Positions 1 to 10,300 of a stretch of 64,000 bases of DNA are shown here, one piece after another (within the stretch, counting starts at the first letter, position 1; each line of letters opens with the position of its first letter). The notes under the pieces were generated by a model. The model was given only the letters and a program-made list of their open reading frames with translations, was not told the origin of the DNA and did not search any database. The stretch spans positions 1 to 64,000 of the forward strand of contig NZ_MLCN01000007.1 in the NCBI RefSeq assembly GCF_001982605.1, written 5' to 3'. The translations under genes and the position numbers were made by a program. This DNA comes from Alkanindiges hydrocarboniclasticus (GTDB taxonomy: Bacteria; Pseudomonadota; Gammaproteobacteria; Pseudomonadales; Moraxellaceae).

Positions 1-56
1 ATTATTCCAAGAACATGGTGTTGCACTTCAAATGCTAATCTAAGATATAAAACAAT

Positions 57-788
57 TTACTGATCAATAATATCGGTACCCTTGGGCGGGGTAAAGTTAA
101 AAAGACTGCTGTTTAACGCAGGATTTAACTTCACATTACTAAAGGTAATGGTAGTCTGCTGCCCCAGTGAATCTTTTAGAATCATTTGAGATGGCGCACT
201 CTGACTTGGTGAACTGCCAGTAAAACGAATTCCCAGACTTTCAAACACGCCATCCTCACTTTTTGGATATAACACAAAGTAAGGTTCACCAGCTTTGGGC
301 TGGGTTACCCGGAACGATTTCATAATAGTGCCGGGCTGCCCGGACAATAGCAGTGCTGGCGTATTGCCCACCTGCTCATCCAGATTCTGGCGTACAGCCT
401 GCTCAAGATCAGGATCATAAATCCAGACCGTTTTGCTACTGGTCACAATGAGTTGTTTGGCAGGACTGGTGGTTTCCCATCGAAACTGGCCAGGACGCTT
501 TACCTGCATGGTGCCAACAAATTTCTGGTTCAAGTGGGTGCTTTTAAGGCCCTGATTGGCCATTGGTCGTGCGGGTGCTTTGCCACTTGCTTGCGTGGTT
601 TGCACAAAACTTGCCTGCATACTGCCAAGACGTGACAGGTACTGGTTCAAACTGGCTGTAGCCGCGCTTTCACTAATCTGATTACTATTCTGGGCAGGCG
701 CTGCATAGGCACTTAAAATAAAAACAGGCGTGAAGAATACACTAGTGGTCAATAGTGTGTTAAGTAACGTATTTTTAATCGTTTTCAT
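57..788 (-). CDS. lolA: Outer-membrane lipoprotein carrier protein LolA
   Basis: Periplasmic chaperone that takes mature lipoproteins from the LolCDE complex and hands them to LolB at the outer membrane. The 243-residue product starts with a signal peptide of about 29 residues ending in an AYA-type cleavage site. The LolA core follows: an early LGSMQASFVQ segment, the VKRPGQFRWE strand, the TVWIYDPDLEQ segment and a late FNFTPPKGTD ending. An insertion of about 25 residues rich in Ala, Gly, Lys and Pro sits after the first helix, making it slightly longer than the usual 200-220 residues. AAGGG lies seven bases before the ATG. It stands alone on the minus strand; no neighbour gene is visible before the window start. 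Confidence 0.93.
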   Translation of the reverse strand: MKTIKNTLLNTLLTTSVFFTPVFILSAYAAPAQNSNQISESAATASLNQYLSRLGSMQASFVQTTQASGKAPARPMANQGLKSTHLNQKFVGTMQVKRPGQFRWETTSPAKQLIVTSSKTVWIYDPDLEQAVRQNLDEQVGNTPALLLSGQPGTIMKSFRVTQPKAGEPYFVLYPKSEDGVFESLGIRFTGSSPSQSAPSQMILKDSLGQQTTITFSNVKLNPALNSSLFNFTPPKGTDIIDQ

Positions 789-1003
789 AAGATACCCTTA
801 AAGCAATGTATTGATTCAACAACAGTAAATATGCCAATTAAACTGTGAATATTCTAGGTTACAACTGTGTATTGAATGGTAAAAATGTCAATGTTTTTCG
901 AATGTTGAATAAAATGCACCTTATTTATGAAATATTTTGTAATACCTTATCCACATTATTAGCTCTATTTATTTATCACAGAGAAATTTTAATGCTGAAT
1001 AAT

Positions 1004-1032
1004 AAAAAACCCGCTAGAGTAGCGGGCTTTTT
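1004..1032 (-). terminator. Rho-independent terminator after rpmA
   Basis: A 7-bp perfect stem (CCCGCTA / TAGCGGG, 1010-1026) is flanked by an A run on one side and a T run on the other. It lies just downstream of rpmA on the minus strand and could work in both directions. Confidence 0.85.
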
Positions 1033-1053
1033 ATCTGTGTAGACAGTGAAGTA

Positions 1054-1305
1054 TTACACTACAGTCACGTAGCGACGGCCAAAAGCGCCTTTAACTTCAA
1101 ACTTAACTACACCATCAGCAGTTGCAAACAGGGTATGGTCACGACCAATACCTACGTTTGCACCTGGATGGAATTCTGTACCACGTTGACGCACGATGAT
1201 GTTACCAGCAACAACAGTTTGACCGCCGTAAACTTTAACACCCAGCATCTTTGGATTGGAATCACGACCGTTACGTGTGGATCCACCAGCTTTCTTGTGA
1301 GCCAT
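1054..1305 (-). CDS. rpmA: 50S ribosomal protein L27
   Basis: Small basic protein of the large ribosomal subunit whose N-terminal tail reaches the peptidyl-transferase centre. The 83-residue sequence begins [16 protein letters not shown], the classic start without the extra leader found in Firmicutes, and carries the [14 protein letters not shown] segment. Length matches the family (about 85). A strong GAGGAG site precedes the ATG. It is the second gene of the rplU-rpmA operon, 20 bp after rplU. Confidence 0.98.
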   Translation of the reverse strand: MAHKKAGGSTRNGRDSNPKMLGVKVYGGQTVVAGNIIVRQRGTEFHPGANVGIGRDHTLFATADGVVKFEVKGAFGRRYVTVV

Positions 1306-1325
1306 GTCTTATACTCCTCGTATGA

Positions 1326-1637
1326 TTAGCCGTCGATACCGGTAATTTTCAGCTCGGTAAACCATTGACGGTGACCTTGCTGCTTACGGTAGTGTTTACG
1401 ACGACGCATTTTAACGATGCGAATTTTGTCGTGACGACCATGACCAAGCACTTCTGCGGTTACGGTAGCGCCAGCAACTACTGGTGCACCAATTTGAATG
1501 CTGTCGCCATTTACAACCATCAGTACATCATCAAATGTAAGGGTTGAGCCAGTTTCAGCCTTTAACAGTTCAACTTTTAGCGTTTCGCCAATAACAACAC
1601 GATGCTGCTTGCCGCCGCTTTGAATTACTGCGTACAT
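1326..1637 (-). CDS. rplU: 50S ribosomal protein L21
   Basis: Large-subunit ribosomal protein that binds 23S rRNA. The 103-residue product starts [14 protein letters not shown] and has the basic [16 protein letters not shown] segment and the final FTELKITGI strand typical of L21; length matches the E. coli protein (103). It is the first gene of rplU-rpmA and is divergent from ispB, the usual arrangement in gammaproteobacteria. Confidence 0.98.
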   Translation of the reverse strand: MYAVIQSGGKQHRVVIGETLKVELLKAETGSTLTFDDVLMVVNGDSIQIGAPVVAGATVTAEVLGHGRHDKIRIVKMRRRKHYRKQQGHRQWFTELKITGIDG

Positions 1638-2011
1638 GAATGTACTCCATCATGCCCGTGTCGTCGTGCCGATAACGGATTTTATCGATCTTAAAACGAA
1701 CGCCACTGGGGGTACTTGCAAGGGGACGTATTTTAGGCAAAGGCTTGGGCTTTGACAAGGTCTTTTGTGGGCTTTTAACCATATTGCTGCTTAGGCTTTG
1801 GTTTTATTACCTTAATTAAAAATAAACTGTTGAATATAATACTGGAAGTTGCGTTTTTGACTGGGTAGCATAACCTGCATATAGCAGTTGCTTGAGGGTT
1901 AGGACTTTAGGCAAGTGACAGCCTGACCGCTTGGTTTTTTGCAGCGTTTTTGGGTATAACAGTATTTAGCAGCTTATAAAATACAATGCATTTTTAGGGT
2001 TTTTAAAACAC
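1638..2011. other. Divergent promoter region between rplU and ispB
   Basis: A 374-bp non-coding stretch between two divergent genes, so it must hold both promoters. A TATAAC box near 1958-1963, preceded about 18 bp upstream by TTGGTT, is a plausible sigma-70 promoter for ispB. No gene, repeat or clear operator was seen. An overlapping minus-strand reading frame reaching into rplU looks like a chance frame. Confidence 0.45.
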
Positions 2012-2998
2012 ATGGTTGATTTCAAACAGGATATTCTTGCCCCTGTCGCTAGCGACTTTGCTGCAATGGATCATTTTATTCAAACTGGCATCAATTCCAA
2101 GGTGCCTCTGGTGATGTCAGTTAGTCGCTACGTGGTGGAAGCTGGTGGCAAGCGCATGCGTCCCCTGATGTGTCTGCTGGCGGCGCGTGCCTGTAGCAAT
2201 GTGGATAACAATGTGAATAAAGAGGCCAGTTTGCGACTGGCAGCCATTATTGAAATGCTGCATACCGCCACACTGGTGCATGATGATGTGGTGGATGAAT
2301 CCGGCCTGCGCCGTGGTCGTCCAACCGCCAATGCCACCTGGAATAATGCAACGGCGGTACTGGTGGGTGACTACCTGATTGCGCGTGCATTTGACCTGCT
2401 GGTGAGCTTAAAAGACTTTACTTTATTGCAGGAATTTTCATCTGGTACCTGTGAAATTGCCGAAGGTGAGGTGTTGCAGTTGCAGTACCAGCATAACCCG
2501 GATACCGATGAAGCCACTTACCTGAAAATTATTCATGGCAAGACTTCACGCCTGTTTGAACTGGCAACTGAAGGTGCTGCAATTCTGGCAGGTCAGCCGC
2601 AGCACCGTGCGGCACTAAAAGCCTATGCTGGGCATTTTGGTAATGCCTTTCAGATTGTGGATGATATTCTGGACTATACGTCGGATGCAGACATACTGGG
2701 CAAGAACATCGGTGATGATTTAATGGAAGGCAAACCGACCCTGCCGCTGATCGCTGCCCTGATGAATGCAACACCTGATGAACAACAATTATTAAAAACA
2801 ACCATACAAACCGGTGGCGTAGAATCGCTGGACCGAATTATCCGTATTGTGCAGGATTCTGGTGCGCTGGATTATTGTCGTAAGCGTGCAACGGAGGAGA
2901 CGCATAATGCCGTTGCTGCGCTGGCCAGTCTGCCTGATTCAATTTATCGGCAGGCACTGGAGAATCTTGCCCGTTTAGCCCTGACCCGTATTAGTTAA
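2012..2998 (+). CDS. ispB: Long-chain polyprenyl diphosphate synthase (octaprenyl/nonaprenyl type)
   Basis: Trans-prenyltransferase that extends farnesyl diphosphate with isopentenyl diphosphate to make the ubiquinone side chain. The 328-residue protein has both aspartate-rich motifs: DDVVD at residues 91-95, followed by the GLRRGRPTAN segment, and DDILD at 217-221. It also has GKRMRP near residue 46 and KTSRLFE near 177, which bind substrate. Length fits IspB (about 323). Genes for this enzyme commonly sit divergent from rplU-rpmA, as here. Product chain length cannot be read from sequence alone; Q-9 would be usual in Acinetobacter relatives. Confidence 0.93.
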   Translation: MVDFKQDILAPVASDFAAMDHFIQTGINSKVPLVMSVSRYVVEAGGKRMRPLMCLLAARACSNVDNNVNKEASLRLAAIIEMLHTATLVHDDVVDESGLRRGRPTANATWNNATAVLVGDYLIARAFDLLVSLKDFTLLQEFSSGTCEIAEGEVLQLQYQHNPDTDEATYLKIIHGKTSRLFELATEGAAILAGQPQHRAALKAYAGHFGNAFQIVDDILDYTSDADILGKNIGDDLMEGKPTLPLIAALMNATPDEQQLLKTTIQTGGVESLDRIIRIVQDSGALDYCRKRATEETHNAVAALASLPDSIYRQALENLARLALTRIS

Positions 2999-3034
2999 AA
3001 CCATTGATGCGTTATATTTTTTTATTCCGGAACC

Positions 3035-5098
3035 ATGTCTGTTATGCATATTGAATTTCATGATCTGTTTGAGAGCATGGAGGCACAGTTAAAACAAGGA
3101 GATTTTACACAAGCCACACCGGAAACGCTGGTTGAACTGGTAGCACGCTTGCGTCCAAAAGATGCCTATGATGAAGAAGAAATTCAGGATCGGCTGGGCG
3201 AGCTGATTGAGCTATTAATTACCAAGCCGCATCATGCCACCATATTGCATGACTATATTATGTTAACGCTGGCCAATTACCAGCAGATTAGCCTGTATGC
3301 GGACAGTAGCCTGCTGGGCAATGAAAGTTTTTTTAGTGAACTCAGCCACCGGATTGGCAATCATTTTTTGCCTCCGCTGCGTGACCAGACCCAGTTAAGC
3401 GATTTGTTCCGTCTGGTTTTTTGCCATCGCTATGACCCGGTATGGCTGGATCATATTGATCTGGCCTGCTGGCAGGAGCTGATGACCCTGATTATCCAAC
3501 CATATGGACGAATTGACTTGCGGGTACAGGCACGCGAACAGGTACTAAATGCCATGATGGTGATTTCGTACCGGATTACGGCTTTAAGCCTTGATCCTGA
3601 ATTTGCCCATGCCTATCCCGATCTGAATGAATATGAATCACCTTTTTTAATTCAAAACCGTGAAATTCTGGATTTTATCCAGCGCTATCGGGAATATACC
3701 TCAGAAGAAAACCTGCGCTGGCCGCCAATACTCCCTGATGAAAAACAGGCATTGGTGATGCTGGACCAATGTAGTGATGTACTGAGCCGTATCAAACGTG
3801 GTACGCGGCGCAGTGGGGTAAGCCTAAGCCTGACCAATATTTTACTTAAAATGGATCAATGTCTGACCCGCATTGAATTGCTGTTTTATTTATTACTGGA
3901 TGATGCGATTCAGGTACAGGACTCGCTGATTGCCCTGCTACGCCAACTGAGCAAAACCCAACTGGATGCCACCAGTATCCGTGGGCTGGTGTCTGCCAAT
4001 ACCGAGTTGCTGGCCCGGCAGGTAACAGAAAATGCCAGTCGTACTGGCGGCCATTATGTCAGTACCGACAAACAGGGCTTTGTGGACATGTACCGTTCGG
4101 CAGCCGGTGCCGGAATGATTATTGCTACCATGTCTACCCTGAAGATTCTGGCAGGCCGGCTAACACTGGCGCCATTAAGTCAGGCATTTATTTACAGCAT
4201 GAACTACTCGCTGGGGTTTATGCTGATTCATATCCTGCATTTTACCGTAGCCACCAAACAGCCAGCCATGACAGCTGCAGCACTGGCAGCTACTGTTCAG
4301 CAAAATATTGGCAACCGCGCCGCGCAAATGGCGGAGCTGGCAGAACTGACGGTCAACATCATGCGCACCCAGTTTGTGGCCATTTTGGGCAATATTTCAA
4401 TTGCCATGCCCACCGCCTTTATTATTACCTCGTTCTGGCAGATGAGCACGGGGCAGCCGCTGCTCTCCCCGCAAAAGGCTGAATACCTGCTGCATAATAT
4501 TAATCCGTTTACCTCATTGGCCATTCCGCATGCTGCCATTGCTGGCGTGTGCCTGTTTTTATCTGGGCTGATTGCAGGCTATTACGACAACCTTGCGGTT
4601 TATCGCAAAATTGGGCCACGGATGCGCCAACAGCCTAAACTCAATCAGTGGCTGGGGGCTGAGCGGCTGGATCGGGTGGCCGGCTATATTGAACGCAACC
4701 TGGGCGCACTGGCTGGTAATTTCTGGTTTGGTATCATGCTGGGCAGTGTTGGCACCATTGGCTTTATTTTAGGGTTACCTATTGATATTCGCCATATTGC
4801 CTTTTCGTCTGCCAACTTTATTCAGGGCCTGATGTGTGTCAATGGCATGCCCGACATTGGTTTGGTGGTGGTGTCATTTCTGGGGGTCATGCTCATTGGT
4901 CTGACCAACCTGCTGGTGAGTTTTGGCTTGGCCCTGTTTGTGGCTTTACGCGCGCGTCAGGTGAAGTATGAGCAATGGCGTCCGCTGTTGCGCCTGCTAC
5001 TCACTCATTTTATGACCCGGCCTTCCGATTTTTTCTGGCCGCCCAAAGAAGATAAAACTACAGCTTCGCTCGAAGATAAATCCTCTTCTCACTTTTGA
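3035..5098 (+). CDS. Gcr-family membrane protein annotated as site-specific recombinase
   Basis: A 687-residue protein that I recognise as the 'site-specific recombinase' (SpecificRecomb/Gcr) family. The name comes from an early genetic report; I see neither a tyrosine- nor a serine-recombinase active site. Roughly residues 1-330 look soluble and helical. From about residue 350 onward come several hydrophobic segments, for example around 375-410, 450-475, 500-525, 565-590 and 620-650, so the C-terminal half is probably an integral membrane domain. It starts 36 bp after ispB and may be co-transcribed with it. Function is unknown, and nothing around it suggests a mobile element. Confidence 0.75.
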   Translation: MSVMHIEFHDLFESMEAQLKQGDFTQATPETLVELVARLRPKDAYDEEEIQDRLGELIELLITKPHHATILHDYIMLTLANYQQISLYADSSLLGNESFFSELSHRIGNHFLPPLRDQTQLSDLFRLVFCHRYDPVWLDHIDLACWQELMTLIIQPYGRIDLRVQAREQVLNAMMVISYRITALSLDPEFAHAYPDLNEYESPFLIQNREILDFIQRYREYTSEENLRWPPILPDEKQALVMLDQCSDVLSRIKRGTRRSGVSLSLTNILLKMDQCLTRIELLFYLLLDDAIQVQDSLIALLRQLSKTQLDATSIRGLVSANTELLARQVTENASRTGGHYVSTDKQGFVDMYRSAAGAGMIIATMSTLKILAGRLTLAPLSQAFIYSMNYSLGFMLIHILHFTVATKQPAMTAAALAATVQQNIGNRAAQMAELAELTVNIMRTQFVAILGNISIAMPTAFIITSFWQMSTGQPLLSPQKAEYLLHNINPFTSLAIPHAAIAGVCLFLSGLIAGYYDNLAVYRKIGPRMRQQPKLNQWLGAERLDRVAGYIERNLGALAGNFWFGIMLGSVGTIGFILGLPIDIRHIAFSSANFIQGLMCVNGMPDIGLVVVSFLGVMLIGLTNLLVSFGLALFVALRARQVKYEQWRPLLRLLLTHFMTRPSDFFWPPKEDKTTASLEDKSSSHF

Positions 5099-5207
5099 AA
5101 ACTGCATTTCAGGATAACTTTCTTAGAGTGCAGGCCGATTTTATAATTAAAAAATAACTGGTTACTTATTATTTTTCGATAATTTAAGTTATTTTTAAAA
5201 AATAGGC

Positions 5208-5237
5208 TTGATTAAAGTGTACTGACTGGTACACTTT
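5208..5237 (+). promoter_or_regulatory. Efflux operon promoter with 24-bp palindromic operator
   Basis: A likely sigma-70 promoter (-35 TTGATT at 5208-5213, -10 TACACT at 5230-5235, spacer 16 bp) encloses a perfect inverted repeat with 9-bp arms, AAAGTGTAC-N6-GTACACTTT, at 5214-5237. A repressor bound here would block RNA polymerase. In Acinetobacter the AdeIJK pump is repressed by the TetR-type AdeN, so this is a reasonable candidate for an AdeN-like operator. No such regulator gene is in the window. Confidence 0.65.
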
Positions 5238-5284
5238 TACTGCTTAGATGATGAATAATTATTTTATGCTTAACGGTAAGCACA

Positions 5285-5995
5285 GTGAAAATAACATTGG
5301 GTAAAAATTTAGCGCATGCTGCATCGGCCAGATTATTTATGGTTGTAGTTTTGGCTGGCATACTGTTTATCCTTTCGGCAATTGCTGTCCAGTACCCCGC
5401 ATTAACACAGTGGGAAACCGGCCTGTTATGGCACGTTCATACATGGCATAACCCCATGCTTGATCAACTGGCGCTGCTGCTGGCTTATCTGGGCGGTATG
5501 CCTGCCATGATCATCATCACGTTGCTGATCAGTCTAGTTGCCTTTTGCAAAAACCGTACAGATTTCAGCTGGTTTGCATGGGTTGCATTTGGTGGCGCTG
5601 TTAGTATGGGCTGGCTTTGTAAAGCTGGCTTTTCCCGTTTGCGTCCGGCAGTCTGGGAACAAATTGCACCTTTTTACGGGGATTCCTTTCCCAGCAACCA
5701 CAGTTTATATGCCATGACACTGGCCGCAATGTTAGGGGTTATGGCCTTTAATACACCGTGGCGAGCAGTAGTACTGTTCTTTGGCGCCGTATGGAGTATG
5801 GCTATGGGACTATCCCGTCTTTATCTGGGAGCACACTTTCCAACCGATGTACTGGCAGGCTGGAGCCTTGGCATTGCCTGGTCGGGTTTGCTCTGCTGGT
5901 TATTTATTCATTTTAATTTTTTCCGGTTTGATCCTTTTCAACCAGATCATTTTCAACATCGCGCCAGCAATTCTGCTGGCAATCATGAGGTGTAA
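5285..5995 (+). CDS. PAP2-family membrane phosphatase
   Basis: Integral-membrane phosphatase of the type-2 phosphatidic acid phosphatase superfamily, which removes phosphate from lipid phosphates such as phosphatidate or undecaprenyl diphosphate. All three active-site motifs are visible in the 236-residue product: K-x6-RP (KAGFSRLRP), PSNHS, and SR-x5-H-x3-D (SRLYLGAHFPTD). About six transmembrane segments surround them. The start is GTG with a weak ribosome site. Its stop lies 2 bp before the adaptor gene, so it is the first gene of the efflux operon. As I recall, a PAP2 gene also precedes adeIJK in Acinetobacter. Its substrate is unknown. Confidence 0.88.
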   Translation: MKITLGKNLAHAASARLFMVVVLAGILFILSAIAVQYPALTQWETGLLWHVHTWHNPMLDQLALLLAYLGGMPAMIIITLLISLVAFCKNRTDFSWFAWVAFGGAVSMGWLCKAGFSRLRPAVWEQIAPFYGDSFPSNHSLYAMTLAAMLGVMAFNTPWRAVVLFFGAVWSMAMGLSRLYLGAHFPTDVLAGWSLGIAWSGLLCWLFIHFNFFRFDPFQPDHFQHRASNSAGNHEV

Positions 5996-5997
5996 TT

Positions 5998-7341
5998 ATG
6001 TTGTTAGCAAAACAATGGGCGCGTGTGGCGGTGTACTCGACGTTAGCTGCCAGCGTTGCGCTCACTGGCTGTAATAAAAAAGAACAAGCAGGCGGTGGTG
6101 CAGCGGCAGCAGGAGCGCAGCAAATGCCGCCTCCTGAAGTCACTGTGGTGGTGGCACAAAAACAGGCCGTAGAACAAACGGTTGATCTGGCGGGCCGTAC
6201 AGCCGCCTACCAGATTTCCGAAGTACGTCCACAGGTGAGCGGGATCATACAAAAACGCCTGTTTGTGGAAGGCAGTTATGTTCGGGAAGGCCAGCCGCTG
6301 TATTCCATTGATGCCAATACCTATCAGGCTACGGTGAGCAATGCCCGTGCTGCACTCAACCGTCAGATTGCCAACCTGAATGCGCTGAAGGTGAAGGAAA
6401 ACCGCTATAGACAGCTGGTAGGCACCAATGCCATCAGTAAGCAGGAATACGATGATGTTGCCGCGCAGGTAGCACTGGCCCAGGCTGATGTAGCTGCCAG
6501 CCGTGCCACGCTGGAAAATGCCAATATCAGTCTGGGATATGCCACAGTACGTGCGCCAATTTCTGGCCAGACCAGCAGCTCCAATGTGACTGCTGGTGCG
6601 CTAGTGACCGCCGGACAGGCTGATCCGATGGTCACGGTACAGCAGCTTGATCCGATTTACGTGGACATTAGCCAGTCCAGTGCTGATCTGTTGCGTTTAC
6701 GCCAGCAAATGAATCAGGGGCAGTTGTCCGGAGCTGATAGCAGCGCCCGTGTCAAACTCACCCTTGAAGATGGCAGCACCTACCCTGTTGAAGGCCGTCT
6801 GGCGTTTTCCGGTGTGAGTGTTGATCCAAGCAGTGGTGCCGTGACCTTGCGCGCAATTTTTGCCAATCCGTCTCACCTGCTCTTGCCGGGCATGTATGTG
6901 ACTGCCAAGCTGGTTCAGGGCGTGAACAACAATGCCTACCTGATTCCACAGCAATCCGTAATGCGTACACCACAAGGTCAGGCCACTGTTTATGTGGTGA
7001 ATCCGCAGGGCGAAGTCCAGTTAAAGACTGTTCAGACTGTGGGTACACAGGGCGATAAATGGATTGTGACCAGCGGCCTTGATGACGGTGATCGCGTTAT
7101 TTATGAAGGTATCCTGAAAGTAAAACCGGGTGCCAAGGTTAAAACCGTGCTGGCTGGTGCAAACCCACAAGGTGCAGCTTCCGGTGCAGCAAGCACTAAT
7201 GCAACTGGCACCAATTCTGCCAGCAGTACTGCCGCCAACAGCAATGCTGCCAATGGTAGTGCGCCTGCTGGCCAAACCAATAATACCAGTCAACCAGCCC
7301 AGAAAGCTGGACAAGGCGCTGGTACATCTGCTCAATCTTAA
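5998..7341 (+). CDS. adeI: RND efflux periplasmic adaptor (AdeI/AcrA type)
   Basis: Membrane-fusion protein that bridges the inner-membrane RND pump and the outer-membrane channel. The 447-residue product is a lipoprotein: hydrophobic signal followed by ALTGC with the lipidated Cys at residue 25. Then come the split lipoyl halves (ISEVRPQVSG near 72; SLGYATVRAPISGQ in the second half), the coiled-coil hairpin at roughly 100-170 and the beta-barrel domain. The last 60 residues are a low-complexity Ala/Gly/Asn/Ser/Gln tail, longer than in AcrA (397) or AdeI (416). GAGGTG precedes the ATG. The symbol is given by operon similarity to Acinetobacter adeIJK. Confidence 0.85.
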   Translation: MLLAKQWARVAVYSTLAASVALTGCNKKEQAGGGAAAAGAQQMPPPEVTVVVAQKQAVEQTVDLAGRTAAYQISEVRPQVSGIIQKRLFVEGSYVREGQPLYSIDANTYQATVSNARAALNRQIANLNALKVKENRYRQLVGTNAISKQEYDDVAAQVALAQADVAASRATLENANISLGYATVRAPISGQTSSSNVTAGALVTAGQADPMVTVQQLDPIYVDISQSSADLLRLRQQMNQGQLSGADSSARVKLTLEDGSTYPVEGRLAFSGVSVDPSSGAVTLRAIFANPSHLLLPGMYVTAKLVQGVNNNAYLIPQQSVMRTPQGQATVYVVNPQGEVQLKTVQTVGTQGDKWIVTSGLDDGDRVIYEGILKVKPGAKVKTVLAGANPQGAASGAASTNATGTNSASSTAANSNAANGSAPAGQTNNTSQPAQKAGQGAGTSAQS

Positions 7342-7354
7342 GGAGCGATGATTC

Positions 7355-10300
7355 ATGTCTCGTTTTTTTATTGATAGACCCATTTTTGCATGGGTTATCG
7401 CCATTATTATGATGCTGGCAGGGGTGCTGTCCATTTTCAGCATGCCAGTATCACAATATCCCAGTATTGCACCGCCCAACATCGCAATTAATGCGTTTTA
7501 TCCCGGGGCGTCTGCAAAAACGGTTGAAGACTCGGTTACCCAGATTATTGAACAGCAAATGAAAGGGCTGGATGGTCTGAACTACATGACGTCCACCAGC
7601 TCATCCGATGGTGCGGTATCGGTTTCCCTGAGCTTTATGGCAGGAACAGATCCGGACACGGCGCAAGTACAGGTACAAAACAAGCTACAGTCTGCCATGG
7701 CGCTGTTGCCACAGGAAGTACAGCGTCAGGGCGTTACGGTCAACAAGTCTGCCCGTAACTTTATGATGGTACTGGGCTTTATATCAAAAGATGGCTCAAT
7801 GACCAAAAATGATATCAGTGATTACATGGTATCCAACGTGGTTGACCAGCTGAGCCGTGTAGAAGGCGTGGGTGAAGTGACGGTGTTTGGTGCGCAGTAT
7901 GCAATGCGTATCTGGATGGACCCGTCCAAGCTGATGAGCTACCAGTTAATGCCGTCGGATATCAGTACGGCCATTCAGGCACAAAACGCACAGGTATCAG
8001 CCGGACAACTGGGTGGCCTGCCCGCAGTACAGGGACAGGCGCTCAATGCCACGGTAACTGCGCAGAGTCGTCTGCAAACTCCCGATGAGTTCCGCAATAT
8101 CCTGCTGAAAACCATGCCCAACGGTGCACAGGTTTTGCTAAAAGATGTTGCCCGGGTTGAGCTGGGTGGTCAGGATTACAACATTAGCTCATTTTATAAT
8201 GGTAAACCTGCTGGTGGTCTGGCAATTCGTCTGGCGGCAGGTGCCAATGCGCTCAATACGGCTGAAGCAGTTGATCAGCGCGTGAATGAATTAAAGGCAA
8301 CCTTCCCGGCAGGTCTGGATGTGGTGGTGCCTTATGACACCACGCCTTTTGTAAAACTGTCGATTGAAGAAGTAGTCAAGACACTCATCGAAGCCATTAT
8401 TCTGGTCTTTCTGGTGATGTTCCTGTTCCTGCAAAGCTGGCGCGCCACCATTATTCCAACCATTGCAGTACCGGTTGTTATTCTGGGAACCTTTGCCATC
8501 ATCAACTTGCTGGGTTTTTCCATCAATACCCTCACCATGTTTGGTATGGTACTGGCGATTGGCCTACTGGTGGATGACGCCATTGTGGTGGTAGAGAACG
8601 TTGAGCGGATCATGGGTGAGGAGAAACTTGGCCCCCGTGAAGCCACCCGACGCTCCATGGACCAGATTACCGGGGCACTGATCGGGATTACCACCGTGCT
8701 GTCCGCGGTATTTATTCCAATGGCATTTTTTGGTGGCTCAACCGGGGTGATTTATCGCCAGTTTTCAGTAACGCTGGTGACCTCCATGGTACTGTCAGTC
8801 ATTGTGGCGCTGATTCTAACCCCTGCCCTGTGTGCCACTATTCTAAAGCGTACTGATGCTGAACATCAGGAACGTTCCGGCTTTTTTGGCTGGTTTAACC
8901 GCACTTTCAATAAGGCCAGTCATCGCTATCAGAATAGCGTTGGTTTCCTGCTCAAGCGTAGCGTGTGGCTGGGTCTGGTTTATGTAGCGGTTATTGGCCT
9001 GCTGGCTGTGGTGTTTATGCGCCTGCCTTCGGCTTTCCTGCCAGAAGAAGATCAGGGCATTATTATTTCCATGGTTCAGCTGCCTGCCGGTGCAACGCAG
9101 GAACGCACGATCAAGTCGCTGGAAAAAGTTCAGAATTATTACCTGAACAATGAAAAGGATTTGGTACAGGGCGTGTTTACAGTAGCTGGTTTTAGCTTTA
9201 GTGGTACAGGCCAGAATTCCGGGATTGCCTTTGTGCGCCTGAAAGACTGGGATGCCCGCCAGGCTGATGATCAAAAAGCACAGGCCATTGCGGGCCGTGC
9301 CATGGGTGCATTCTCGCAGTTTAAGGATGCGATGGCATTTGCCTTTACTCCGCCTGCAGTGATTGAACTGGGTATTGCCGGTGGCTTTGACTTGCAGTTA
9401 AAGGATACTGGCGGCATTGGCCATGACAAGCTGATGGAAGCCCGTAACATGCTGCTGGGTATGGCCAGCCAGAGCAAGTCGGTGGTTGGAGTTCGTCCCA
9501 ACGGACAGGAAGATACCCCACAGTATAAAGTTGACATTGACTATGCCAAAGCGGGTGCGCAGGGTGTTAGTGTAGCCACCATCAATAGTGTATTGACCAC
9601 TGCGTGGGGCGGTAGTTATGTCAATGACTTTATTGACCGTGGCCGCGTTAAACGGGTTTACCTGCAAGGTGAAGCCAATTCACGCATGAGCCCTGATGAC
9701 CTGAACAAATGGTATGTCCGTAACAACAATGGCGACATGGTTGCGTTTTCATCCTTTGCCACGGGCCGCTGGACCTATGGCTCACCCCGTCTGGAGCGCT
9801 ACAATGGTTCACCATCCCTCAACATTCAGGGTAATGCTGCACCGGGCCTGAGTACCGGGGAAGCCATGGCGGCCATGGAACAAATGATTGGCAAGCTACC
9901 ACCGGGTGTGGGCTATGAGTGGACAGGTCTATCGCTTGAGGAACAAACCTCCGGCAGGCAGGCTCCCCTACTGTATGCACTGGCGATTATTGTGGTGTTC
10001 CTGTGTCTGGCTGCACTGTATGAAAGCTGGTCCGTTCCCTTTGCCGTGATGCTGGTAGTGCCACTGGGTATTCTGGGTGCGGTTGCCTTTACCCGCTTTG
10101 AAAACCTGAACAATGATATTTATTTTCAGGTAGCCATGCTGGCGGTCATTGGTCTTTCGGCCAAGAATGCGATTTTGATTATTGAGTTTGCCGAAGAATT
10201 GCGTGAAAAGGGCCAGTCCCTGACCAGCGCCATTCTGGAAGCAGTCCGCATGCGTTTACGGCCGATTATCATGACCTCGCTGGCCTTTGGCCTTGGTGTG

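Noticed and set aside
1570-1782. Minus-strand reading frame of 70 residues overlapping the start of rplU
   Set aside because: It lies out of frame over a ribosomal protein gene and promoter, has no ribosome site and no domain pattern.
3035-5098. Mobile element suggested by the recombinase name
   Set aside because: No flanking repeats, integrase motif or cargo genes; neighbours are ordinary core genes.
8332-8694. Long antisense reading frames inside adeJ, urt genes and others
   Set aside because: They mirror the codon pattern of strongly coding genes on the other strand and have no start signals.
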